Origin: Sphaerosporella brunnea
Lineage: Eukaryota; Ascomycota; Pezizomycetes; Pezizales; Pyronemataceae
Direction of reading: 5' to 3'
Length of the DNA stretch: 64,000 nt
NCBI GenBank assembly: GCA_008704415.1
Contig: VXIS01000209.1
Location: 21,848-85,847 of the forward strand
The translations under genes and the position numbers were made by a program. The notes below the pieces were generated by a model. That model had not been told where the DNA came from and made no database searches. It worked only from the letters and a program-made list of their open reading frames with translations. This document shows, one piece after another, positions 55,200 through 64,000 of this stretch (position 1 is its first letter; the number at the start of each line of letters is the position of its first letter).

Positions 55200-56495
55200 A
55201 TGACGCTGAATCCCACCAAACACGACGACGCCGCTGCCGCCATGGCCGAGTACTACAAATCTCTGTATGCGCGCCTGCCACCTTGTATGTCCATCAATCG
55301 CCGCTGACATGCCACCAGCGAAAAGTACCAAACCTACTTCCCCGCCGAGTTGAATATCTTGTGCAACAGGTTGGCATGGATGAAACTCGACCGCGGTTCC
55401 CCTTCTACCGGCATTGCCATTCGCAGAGATCTTACCAAGAACATGTTCTTGATGGGAATGGACGATCAGTTCCCCATCCCCATCCAGCGTGGCAAGGACG
55501 CCCAAGACGGAGAGAAGGAGACAATGACGCTGAACCCCACCAAACACGACGCCGCCGCTGCCGCCATGGCTGAGTACTACAAATCTCTGTATGCGCGCCT
55601 GCTCCCATGTGTGACCATCAATCGACACTGACATGCCCCCAGCGAAAAGTACCAGACATACTTCCCCGCCGAGTTGAATATCTTGTGCAACAAGTTGGCA
55701 TGGATGAAACTCAACCGCGGTTCCCCTTCTACTAGCATTCCCATTCGCAGAGATCCTACCAGGAACATGTTCCTGATGGGAATGGACGATCAGTTCCCCA
55801 TCCTCATGCAGCGTGGCAACGATGCGGAAGACGGGGAGAAGAAGGCAATGACGCCGAACCCCACCAAAGACGACGACGCCGCTGCCGCCATGGCTGAGTA
55901 CTACAAATCTCTGTATGCGCGCCTGCTCCCATGCGTGACCATCAATCGACACTGACATGCCCCCAGCGAAAAGTACCAGACATACTTCCCCGCCGAGTTG
56001 AATATCTTGTGCAACAAGTTGGCATGGATGAAACTCAACTGCGGTTCCCCTTCTACTAGCATTCCCATTCGCAGAGATCCTACCAGGAACATGTTCCTGA
56101 TGGGAATGGACGATCAGTTCCCCATCCTCATGCAGCGTGGCAACGATGCGGAAGACGGGGAGAAGAAGGCAATGACGCCGAACCCCACCAACGACGACGA
56201 CGCCGCTGCCGCCATGGCTGAGTACTACAAATCTCTGTATGCGCGCCTGCCCCCTTGCATGACCATCAATCACCACTGACACGCCACCAGCGAAAAGTAC
56301 CAAACCTACTTCCCCACCGAGTTGAATATCTTGTGCAACAGGTTGGCATGGGTGAAACTCAACCGCGGTTCCCCCTGTACCGGCATTCCCATTCGCAGAG
56401 ATCCTACCAAGAACATGTTCCTGATGGGAATGGACGATCAGTTCCCCATCCCCATCCAGCATGGCAAGGGCGCCCAGGATGGAGAGAAGAAGACA
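55200..56495. repeat. 324-bp tandem repeat, about four units
   Basis: Identical landmarks (TTGAATATCTTGTGCAACA) fall at 55350, 55674, 55998 and 56322, exactly 324 bp apart. Units 2 and 3 are almost identical; the first and last are slightly diverged, and the last loses homology near 56495. Confidence 0.95.
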
Positions 56496-57275
56496 TTCAG
56501 ACCAGTTGATCCGCAAGTCATGGCCGGCGTAAGGGATTACCTTCAGAAAACGAAAGGACGCACCCGTGAAGATGTCCAGGCTGAGATTAAAAAGATCGAA
56601 GAAACTGAACGAAAAATACTTGCCGCGAAGAGCCAGAGGGAGCGTCGCACTCGTGGGGGGAAGACCCCGCAAACGGTGAATGACTCTTCCAACACTGAGG
56701 GGCCAGTTACCGATTCCATCACGAAGCATATAGAGATAGTTCGACCCCGGAAGCGCAGGAACGATGCAGAGGAGTCCACAACACTGACCGACGGTTTCCG
56801 AGCAAAGAAACTGAAGACAGGTGGAAGTCAGATAGCCCACCAGGAACTAGAAAAATCCCTCCAGGCCACGGCTGCCGACAGCAAAAAAGCCGCTCACACT
56901 GGCATGCACTCCAGAATCACACCAAATGGAAGTCCGATTCAGCGTTCAACGCTTTCGCCCCAGACGACGACGACGCCACCCGCTCCTACTGGCCTCTACC
57001 TGACAACGACTGGCGTGCACCTCGTATTGACCCCCGAGCAAAGGATGATTCTGCGCTCCATGCTTTCAACGCCACCGACGGGCAATCCACCCGCATCCAC
57101 TGGCCTGCACTCCCCGACCACACCAAACCAAAGTCTGATTCTGCCTTCAACGCTTTCGCACCGGCCGACACCCAATCCACGGAAACGTACAGCGAGTGAC
57201 GTGGGAATCTGCCACTACGAGGGGCTATATCGCAGCATCAAGAAGAGGAAGATCGACGCCACCTGCTCCTGTTAA
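55200..57275 (+). CDS. Five-exon gene of intron-bearing tandem repeats
   Basis: Exons are 55200-55264, 55319-55588, 55643-55912, 55967-56236 and 56291-57275. All four introns are exactly 54 nt, with donor GTATGC, branch CTGAC and acceptor CCAG at identical positions in each repeat. All joins keep phase 2 and the spliced 1860 nt encode 619 residues. The protein has four near-identical 90-residue units (EKYQTYFPAELNILCNKLAW, then IPIRRDPTRNMFLMGMDDQF and an acidic Ala-rich spacer ending AAMAEYYKSL). A unique basic, Pro/Thr-rich C-terminus follows, with nuclear-type clusters (RPRKRRNDAE, RAKKLKTGG, SIKKRKIDA). Without splicing each unit stops in its intron. The start at 55200 is the first ATG of the frame, but a 5' exon is possible. 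A 616-codon antisense frame is a shadow. No family is recognised. Confidence 0.8.
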
Positions 57276-57292
57276 CGGGTAGCCGTGGCGTC

Positions 57293-57394
57293 GGCACCTG
57301 TGGTTGTTCTAGGTGAATATTACAACCACGGTCAAGGTGCCGCAACGTCTCCGTATGGAGGCGTATCTGTTTGTGCTTGGCTTTGCGCACAAAC
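57293..57394 (+). other. Two stem-loops in the 3' region of the repeat gene
   Basis: GGCACCTGTGGTTGT (57293-57307) can pair with ACAACCAC...AGGTGCC (57332-57351), with a 5-nt bulge. GTTTGTGC (57369-57376) pairs perfectly with GCACAAAC (57387-57394). Both lie within 120 bp after the stop codon and could structure the mRNA 3' UTR. Confidence 0.55.
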
Positions 57395-57420
57395 CGAGGA
57401 GAGAACGAGGAGGTGATTAG

Positions 57421-57790
57421 ACGACGAACCGCTGAACGACATATAAGGAACGACTGACACGGCTATATATTCCATTGAAGAAAAGTAAATGCGAGAATAA
57501 GTACTGAACAAGTGGAGGAAGACTTGGACAGGCCAGATGACAAGGATGTGTTCTGACTACGAACCGCTGAACGACATATAAGAAACGACTGACACGGCTA
57601 TATATTCGATTTAAGAGAGTGAATCCAAGTATAAGTACTGAAAAAGTCGAGAAAGAGACCAGAGAACGAGGTGTTCTGACGACGAACCGCAGAACGACAT
57701 ATACGAAACGACTAACAAGCCTGCATATTCGATTGAAGAAAGTGGATGCAAGTATAAGCCCTTCGCAGGCGGAGGAAGAGTTGAACCGAC
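57421..57790. repeat. Three degenerate 123/135-bp tandem units
   Basis: GAACCGC(T/A)GAACGACATATA recurs at 57426, 57561 and 57684. The spacings, 135 and 123 bp, are codon multiples; in one plus frame units read TTNR-TTYxKRLT, with TGA in units 1 and 2 where unit 3 has AGA. The minus strand is open for 135 codons across the array. It may be the decayed end of a coding repeat. Confidence 0.75.
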
Positions 57791-59510
57791 CGCATGCCGA
57801 CGGAAACATTCCGGCCTGGCTCACCTTCGAAGACGATTGCTTATTGCACGCAGGCGCGCATATTCAAAAACCATCCGAACAATACACACCCAATTTAGAT
57901 GGCGATTATGCTACACCAATCCCGAAATCCAGACATAAGAAACCCACGAGGGACAGGTCCTGGTAATCCGAAGTCTTTTTTCATTTGGGGTGATGAGAAA
58001 ACAACTCTGGTAACCGGCCTATGTGCGTTTGGAGACTTTGAGGCTGGCGAGATGTTCGAGGAACCTTTGATATCGTTTGCCTGTTGTACACAGGAGCGCA
58101 CCTGGCAGGCGGATACGAACGGTCCGGACGATACACACGACACAACTGTCGACGAAACTACACGAATTTTCAGATCCATCATGAACACCCAACGCCGGCT
58201 GTGCTTGCGATACTGAGTCTTTTTTCATTTGGGGAGATGAGAAAATAACTCTGGTAACCTGCTTGTCATATTTATCGCCGCAGCGGGATTTAGAGGCGGT
58301 TGATATGCCAGTTCGGAATTGCGGTCAAGGCTTGCAGAGTTCACCACCCATGCGTTATCTGGGCTCGACAAGAACGCCTATTTGCTCACTCGCAGATAAT
58401 GGGCCGTATGAGACCGATAGCAAGAACCGGCCGCTTGTATCACCTTGGGGGAGGTGATCAAGGCGGTACTGTCGTGCACTAGGTGCGGAGCAGACAGTAA
58501 GTTCATGAGCTTGATGGATGTTGGAGTGGAGTGTTACGGAGAGTATCATGCGGACCACAGATTCCACCGAATACAAAACAGGCAAGAGGCCAAAGGGTCT
58601 CGCGTTTTGGGAGACGGCGGGACAAACCGGGCTACCAATACTGATCAGGAGGATATTGAAACGGAGGACTCCGTGCGTGGTGTTCGCGTTTCCATAGCCG
58701 TCAGTTGCCGAAAGCCGGTGTGTCATATGGGAGGTTTGCGGGATATCTAGGAAACTGGTAAGTGTTCTGGGTCCTTCAAGGGAGAATACCTTCAGTGAGC
58801 CGAGTTGCCAGATCGGACATCGACTGACGCTGAGGCAGAGCAACAACTACACGAGTTCGACAGCCCGATAGGAATGAGGGGACACAATTTTTCAGTTCGC
58901 AGTGCAATATCCGCGGCGGCATTTCCTATATCACCGATGGCAACCCAAGTGCATCAGGCAATCATCTTGGGGGAGATGATGATGCACTGCCACAGTGTAC
59001 GATTCACGGAAGAAGACAGCCGAGCAGCTGCCCACACCCTGATGTGCTTACGAAAAGTTGAATAGCTTCGAAGATTCGGGAACAACCTTGGAAGCAACCA
59101 ATGCGACGTGTTTTGACGCCGCGGCAATCGAAATTCGAAACGCAATTGCACTTGCACTGAGGCATCTCTGCGGCCAAATTTCCAGCACCGCTGATGTATA
59201 CCGCAGTGTACCAATCTTTCATCTTGGGGGAGATGATCACGATGCACTGAAGAAGAAGGACCTGACGATAGTTTCCCATTTGTGGATGAGAGAACTACTT
59301 CGAGAACCGATTTAGGTTGATTGTTAGTTGGCAGAGGACTTCAGGCCAGCGAAAAATGGGTATCTCGCTCACGCCTCGAAGCCTTCAGGTAAACAGCAAC
59401 CGGTGTACGCCTATGATGAGCGACGGACTGAGAGTGCATGCACCAAACATATCGAACACTTCAATGACTGATCCAAATGGACAAGCGCGGGGCGGCTTGC
59501 TCCATTTGGG
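57791..59510. repeat. Recurring CATTTGGGG(A)GATGA motif, degenerate array
   Basis: Related motifs occur at 57982, 58226, 58441, 58963, 59221 and 59503, spaced by 215-282 bp or about twice that. The first two share 45 bp (AGTCTTTTTTCATTTGGGG...CTCTGGTAACC) at 88 percent identity. Frames between them (for example 58445-58750, 58805-59065, 59058-59315) are short and unrecognised. Confidence 0.5.
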
Positions 59511-62500
59511 ATACGGTCGGCCCGAGTGGACGATACAGAGCAGCACTTTGCCAAGAGTAGCGTCGCATTTCGGCTTGCAGATCGAAGATTCCGACTGGTA
59601 GTCTTTAAGGTACTCTGATGGTACATCGAGACCTGTTTGGAGAGGCTGAATCAGGTTACCGATCAGAGCAGATTGTCTGAAGCTAGTCAATGTCGGACAG
59701 CCCGGGTGGAATTGGTCAAAGGTTTCTGTTATGCGGTTGAGTGTTGTCATTTTCATTGAACGTTTAAATAAACCTGCCGTTGTTTGAGATATTTCCATTT
59801 CACTTGGGGCTTTTCCGGTGTCTGTGAGGTGAACTGAGGTATTTTTCGCTCATGCCATTACCTATTGAACATTGGTAGCTGGGTTTCTCATCCCAAGGAG
59901 GCTCCACTATATGCAATTATTGTATACCTCTAGTGGCATTGCGAGTGTGAAACCGGAAATACGCCCCCATCAGGAAGGCGAACCAAGCTTTTCAGAAACA
60001 TCTGGCTGGCCAGACCTCGCCTTCACTCCGCCAATTCACCCTCGATCGCTCGGTAGGTTGAGTCTGTGTGACTATTGTTACTCGCTGACCTAGATCTGGC
60101 TATATTTGCTCAACCGGAGCCGGGCACGCTTCAAGCGATAATCACAAACACACAGGATACCCTGAGATACGCGGAGAATGGTGCGCAGGCATACCCACTG
60201 ACCAGTGCCGTGGCAACACGCTTGTGAGGCATTGCCGTTGAGGCAGGCCAAACTGACCTGCCGCACTTGGGTTCTGATTGGGGTTCCGGACGGACACAAT
60301 GCTGCGTCTTTGGATATCCGATCTGCGAACCGTATTCACATTGATGCGCAGCAACGGTCAGGGAGCTTCCGGCTCCAGAGGACGATGCTGCAAGCCATCC
60401 ATTGGCTCGGGATGACAGCATCCTCGTCGCTCGATTTCAGTGCAGTGTCAGCATGCGCATAGGTGTTGTACTGCTGGTTACTCCCTTGATGCTGTTGGAA
60501 GCGCTGAGCAGCGTGGTAGGATGGGTACCCATCCCGATTGAAGGCCCCCTATGACCGAAAATCCGTCGCCTTCCTTCCAGGACAGTACTCGCCCATGAAA
60601 CAATGATGCAGAAAACCTGGTAGCACACCTGAATTCCGTGCTGGCATCATCGCCGCGCAAGCTTGCGTGTAGCTACGTAGCTATCGATTTACGACTCACA
60701 ATATGCGCCTTCAACTGCAAATGAAAACCTCACAAGTGTGCATAAAATGGACCGACAGTTAGCAAAATTGCAGATGTGCTGATCAACAGCGCGCAATGTT
60801 TGCAAGCATTCCATGCTGCAGAGCATTGCCCAAAGAGAGCAAGATAAAACAAAACACAAAGTGAACGATGCCTCCTCGTTCTCGATGACCTTCGCTACAG
60901 TGTCCACCATCGCCGATGCAAGCGGCGAGCTGGGAAACAGAGTCGTCGTTGACAATCGAGGCGCCGGGCCCTCAAATAGAGTTATCGCTGCGGAGTCAAA
61001 ACATCCGCAGATCCCACCCATCTAGTGGCTGAGAAAGCAGCGCCGTGGACTGACTGTTTTCCAGTCGCAAGCCAAGAGTCTCAATAGGCCGCCCACATGT
61101 TTTCGGTAAGCAGGAGAAAGACTGTGTGGTGATGTCGATAAAGCGAGATTTGTTTAGTGGACATGGAAATTCAGGAGGGGACGGATTTGAATCATGTCGC
61201 TCGAATGGCAATTCTGAATGCTTTACATGAGCGGGGTATTTAAGCATACAGAGAGGAGTTGAAATTCTATTCAACGTGGGAAAATAAGGGGCAGCGGTTG
61301 GCTTATTGCTACGAGCACAAGAACTTGTGGTACACACATGTCAAGTGGTGAAGATTAATGTTGGCAAGTATGACGAGGACTATTAAGACGCGACCAAGGA
61401 GAATAATGCCACAGTCTCGGTTTGGGGGAATGTAAGGAAACAAAAGGCGGTCAACAGAAATAGTAATGCTCAAGAGGGTAAGGTCCATTCTACATCTGGA
61501 GTCCCGAAAAAGAAGCCATGCCAAAGGGAGCACGGAAGCAGATTGCGCTCCGGCACGAAACGATCGAAGAGGAAGAAACGAGGCTCAATGCAGAGTGAAA
61601 AAAAGTGAAGAATGGTGACAACTCCGGAAAAGAATCTCAGTATCACCCGTGAGTGACAGTACAAGCGGGAAATACCCAAGCTCCAGTTCTTCCGCGACAA
61701 GAAATTCACGCCTAAACGCATCAACAAGGAAGACGGTAAATGAATTGCCTCCGCGCGATATTGTAAGGATATATGGCGTCGAAGACTGCGGCACATCTGT
61801 ACGGAAGCTGTTGCGAAGGATCCAGAGCTTACCGAACCCAAATCTTCCTGTCATTCCGCTGATAAAACTTTTGGGATGGTCCCGGGCTTCAACGCTTTTT
61901 TAAGAGTAATTCCGCACGCCCTTTGGTGGACGGGGCTATCTTGATTTGTTCCACACTTAGTTAGTGGTCGACCTTCGCCCGTTATCTAGAGTGAAAATTA
62001 CATCATATCGCTGGCTGCTCATGTCGCCCGTCGGCGTAGCGCTCTTTAAGTCTGTGGTTTTAAGGTGTCGTATCCATCAATGCTGTGGATGGACTCTAAG
62101 GTTTCAGAGGACGCCGTCCAGCAAGGAGCGGGACGAAAAATGTGCGAAACTGAGGTTATTGACAACCTTTGAAAGCTCAAGAAAGCCACGGTCAACGTTC
62201 AGCAGCGGTGGAGTTTTCTTGACACATCCCATCGCGATCTATGTGGGTAGGCCTCTCGGTAGTGATATCCATGAATTTCTGGACGAGCTCTTGAAATATG
62301 GGAGGCGATGCATGGCTGCCCCGTTGTGGGAGCCGTGAAACCTCGGATCGCACTTTGGCATTCCTGGTGTGTTCTAGGCTGATACCGGGAGCTTTTCGAA
62401 GTCACTGGTATCGGGCGGGACAGAGTCTATGGTTTTGGCAGCCGCATGGTTCCAGGCTGTAGATGAACTTCATGTAGAGCGTTGATTTCTCAACACCGTT

Positions 62501-62626
62501 CCCTAATGTGTCCTTGACGACACCACGGAGTTATCTGCAATCTCGCGACAACGGTGTGGCCGCCGTTCCGTAACTGCGGGGATCACGTACGGAGCGAGAG
62601 CAGGTTATTGACACGCGCCACAGGTT
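59511..62626. other. No supported gene
   Basis: Short frames on both strands. A 70-codon plus-strand ATG frame at 60813-61025 and basic fragments near 61480-61900 (plus) look mildly protein-like but have no domain or splice support. Confidence 0.4.
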
Positions 62627-62890
62627 TCAAGTTGCGATCCGGTTCACGGGCATGTCAATCACGTCTGAACACAATGCAATGCTAATGCAGCGGACATTGT
62701 TAGTGCCAGTTTGACGCCAGTGGCGGCCTGAAGTCAGGATAGCATCCCAATGCGGGGTCAAAACTGGTTCGGACCACTGGGACGCGCCCTGTAAGTCCAT
62801 TACCATGTCTTCTGCGTTGTTTGTGTCGCCCATCTGGGACGACACGATCGGGTCGGCCGGGTCCTCAAAAGGATGCGCGGCGCTGGTCAT
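62627..62890 (-). CDS. Small acidic hypothetical protein
   Basis: An 87-residue frame from a true ATG. The N-terminal half is acidic and hydrophilic (HPFEDPADPIVSSQMGDTNN, then AEDMVMDLQG). Splice-like signals within (GTAATG donor; CCTGACTTCAG or CTAAC...TTAG acceptors) allow shorter spliced forms, so the C-terminus is uncertain. An inverted CCAAT (ATTGG) and a GATAAAAAC TATA-like sequence lie about 100 bp upstream of the ATG, at 62995-63005. The family is not recognised. Confidence 0.4.
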   Translation of the reverse strand: MTSAAHPFEDPADPIVSSQMGDTNNAEDMVMDLQGASQWSEPVLTPHWDAILTSGRHWRQTGTNNVRCISIALCSDVIDMPVNRIAT

Positions 62891-63159
62891 GGTAGCCGCG
62901 ACTGCGTGCGTAGCGACGGCTACGACTCGCTAGCGGCCTTTTTTGTGCTGCGCCCGTAGGCGTGAAGCAGGAGAATTTTTCGCGATCGGGGTTTTTATCC
63001 AATAAGGGAGAGACACGTATCGGCTTGGCGTTACCGAGCGCGATGCGTGTGTGGTGTAGGAGGGATGGGATGAGTGAGGATAGGAGGTGTGTATAAACAT
63101 ACAGTCGGGGAACTTGGGTGACGAGATGGCCGGGTGCCGACCGGTTGCGTCACAAGTAG

Positions 63160-63970
63160 ATGGGCGACAGAATTCGCTCTCGTTTCTCAACAACAACCAT
63201 GCCGATCGATAAAACGACAGGAAAGCGAAGAGAAGCAACACTTGACGAGAAGGAAACTGGGGTGTCCCGATCACAGGTGCAGAGGATCTACCAGCAGTGG
63301 AACACCAAGCGCAAGATCAAACAAGACCTGCAAACTAGACCGCCAAAAAAGATGTCAGAGAGGGATCTACGATACGCCAAGAGAGTTGTTATGTACAATC
63401 CGTCTGCGGCTTTGGCCGATGTTGCAGAGCAGGTCCAATCACCAGTTATACCCTGGGTGCTGGGACGGTATCGACGCAACAAGCGCTGATACTGCCGCCG
63501 TGCCAGGAGAAAGACCTGGCTGGATGCGACGACAATGAGGAAGCGGTACCGCTGGTGCCTTAAGCGTAAGAGGTGGGAGGTCCATGGGTGGAGGAAAGTG
63601 GTGTACTGCGACGAGAAGCCTCTGAGTTCGGGTCCTGTTTGCGGTACACAATTAGTCTGACGTCCACCCGGTATCGCAAGGGCGTTCCAGCCTCGCTATC
63701 TCCAGTCAACATTCACCTTTGGACGCTTTTCTGTACTTGCTACTGCCGCTATCACCTTTGAAGCCTACACTCCTTTAGTTATTTTCCGTAAAAGAACTCC
63801 AAAGGAGCGGAAATACAAGTGAGACAGTTTGGGTGTGGATTTGATGCAATACATTGAGGAATTCGTCAAACCATACCTGGCGCCATTCATCTACAGTCTT
63901 CCTGGTGGTCCTCAGGACCATCCAACTATTGAGGATGGTGCCAGGATACATACATCCAAGCAGACCCAGC
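63160..63970 (+). pseudogene. Tc1/mariner transposase, nonsense-broken and truncated
   Basis: The frame begins at ATG 63160 (or 63199). A helix-turn-helix (TGVSRSQVQRIYQQW) and the linker/second HTH region (PPKKMSERDLRYAKRVV) are followed by RRARRKTWLDATTMRKRYRW. The catalytic part then shows KVVYCDEK (first Asp), FQPRYLQSTFTFGRFSV, PLVIFRKRTPKERKYK and IEDGARIHTSK (second Asp). Three stops, all TGA in the same frame (63487, 63658, 63820), break it with no frameshift. Homology ends near 63970 where the dispersed motif begins, so the third catalytic residue is missing. The first part of the N-terminal HTH also appears shortened. Confidence 0.9.
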
Positions 63971-63972
63971 CG

Positions 63973-64000
63973 GCTTTTTGTTTGTTTTAATCATATTGCA
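63973..64000 (-). repeat. Dispersed hairpin-plus-A-rich motif, copy 3 (cut by window edge)
   Basis: On the minus strand TGCAATATGATTAAAACAAA is followed by CAAAAAGCC, matching the ends of the copies at 18163 and 28859. The hairpin portion lies beyond the window. It replaces the mariner coding sequence abruptly, consistent with an insertion. Confidence 0.55.

Noticed and set aside
54990..56840. 616-codon minus-strand open frame across the repeat array
   Set aside because: It is antisense to the spliced plus-strand gene, starts at a non-ATG codon, and its length follows from a codon-multiple tandem repeat. The plus strand has matching introns and phase in every unit.
63487..63822. Alternative genetic code with UGA as a sense codon
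   Set aside because: The copia element has TAA and TAG stops as well, and spliced host genes here end at UGA. Nonsense mutation is simpler.

Overview
The window reads as a gene-poor, transposon-rich stretch of a fungal nuclear genome. The evidence is indirect but consistent: short introns of 51-67 nt with GTAAGT/GTATGC-type donors and CTAAC/CTGAC-type branch sites, TATA boxes 35-60 bp upstream of ATGs, a Ty1/copia element primed from the initiator-tRNA anticodon arm, hAT, PiggyBac and Tc1/mariner relics, and two short TTAGGG-type motifs. The sequence alone does not let me assign a phylum. There are no bacterial operons, CRISPR arrays, rRNA genes or convincing tRNA genes.

Layout. 1-5.1 kb: a GC-rich 29-bp minisatellite, then a complete-length copia retrotransposon (LTRs 129-259 and 4981-5111, target duplication GTTTC on both sides). 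Its pol frame has only nonsense damage. 5.1-17 kb: mostly non-coding, with a hAT end fragment, a hairpin-forming inverted repeat, low-complexity and minisatellite DNA, and a few weak ORFs. 17-23 kb: two structurally complete non-autonomous hAT-like elements with perfect 8-bp target duplications, a coding-looking minus-strand gene near a frame-preserving minisatellite, a CACGTG/telobox-like promoter segment, and a two-exon gene (21827-22492, minus) with a SUMO-interaction-like motif. 23.6-25.2 kb: an ORF-bearing segment bounded by long imperfect inverted repeats, which I propose as an undescribed element. 26-31 kb: a tiny two-exon gene, a hAT transposase N-terminus broken by a copia fragment, and a tandemly duplicated gene pair. 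34.9-35.6 kb: a second non-autonomous family with a 16-bp TIR. 36-45 kb: a 268-bp tandem duplication and several unrecognised minus-strand ORFs. 45.7-53 kb: a PiggyBac transposase N-terminus, a 922-bp hAT deletion derivative with intact ends, a three-exon gene, a small SH3-domain gene and a second copia relic. 55.2-57.3 kb: a five-exon gene built from near-identical 324-bp units, each holding a 270-nt exon and a 54-nt intron. 57.4-59.5 kb: further degenerate repeats. 63.2-64 kb: a Tc1/mariner transposase with three in-frame UGA stops, cut at the window edge by a dispersed motif seen twice elsewhere.

How it fits together: the window is shaped by mobile elements. Three superfamilies of cut-and-paste element leave both coding relics and small non-autonomous derivatives; one of the latter lies about 90 bp upstream of the TATA box of a gene. 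The copia and mariner relics are inactivated by in-frame stops without frameshifts. Each stop can be explained by a C:G to T:A change, which points to a RIP-like or deamination process. The best host-gene candidates are the SH3 gene (51151-51540), the tandem-repeat gene (55200-57275), the two-exon gene at 21827-22492 and the three-exon gene at 48674-49509; none forms an evident pathway with another.
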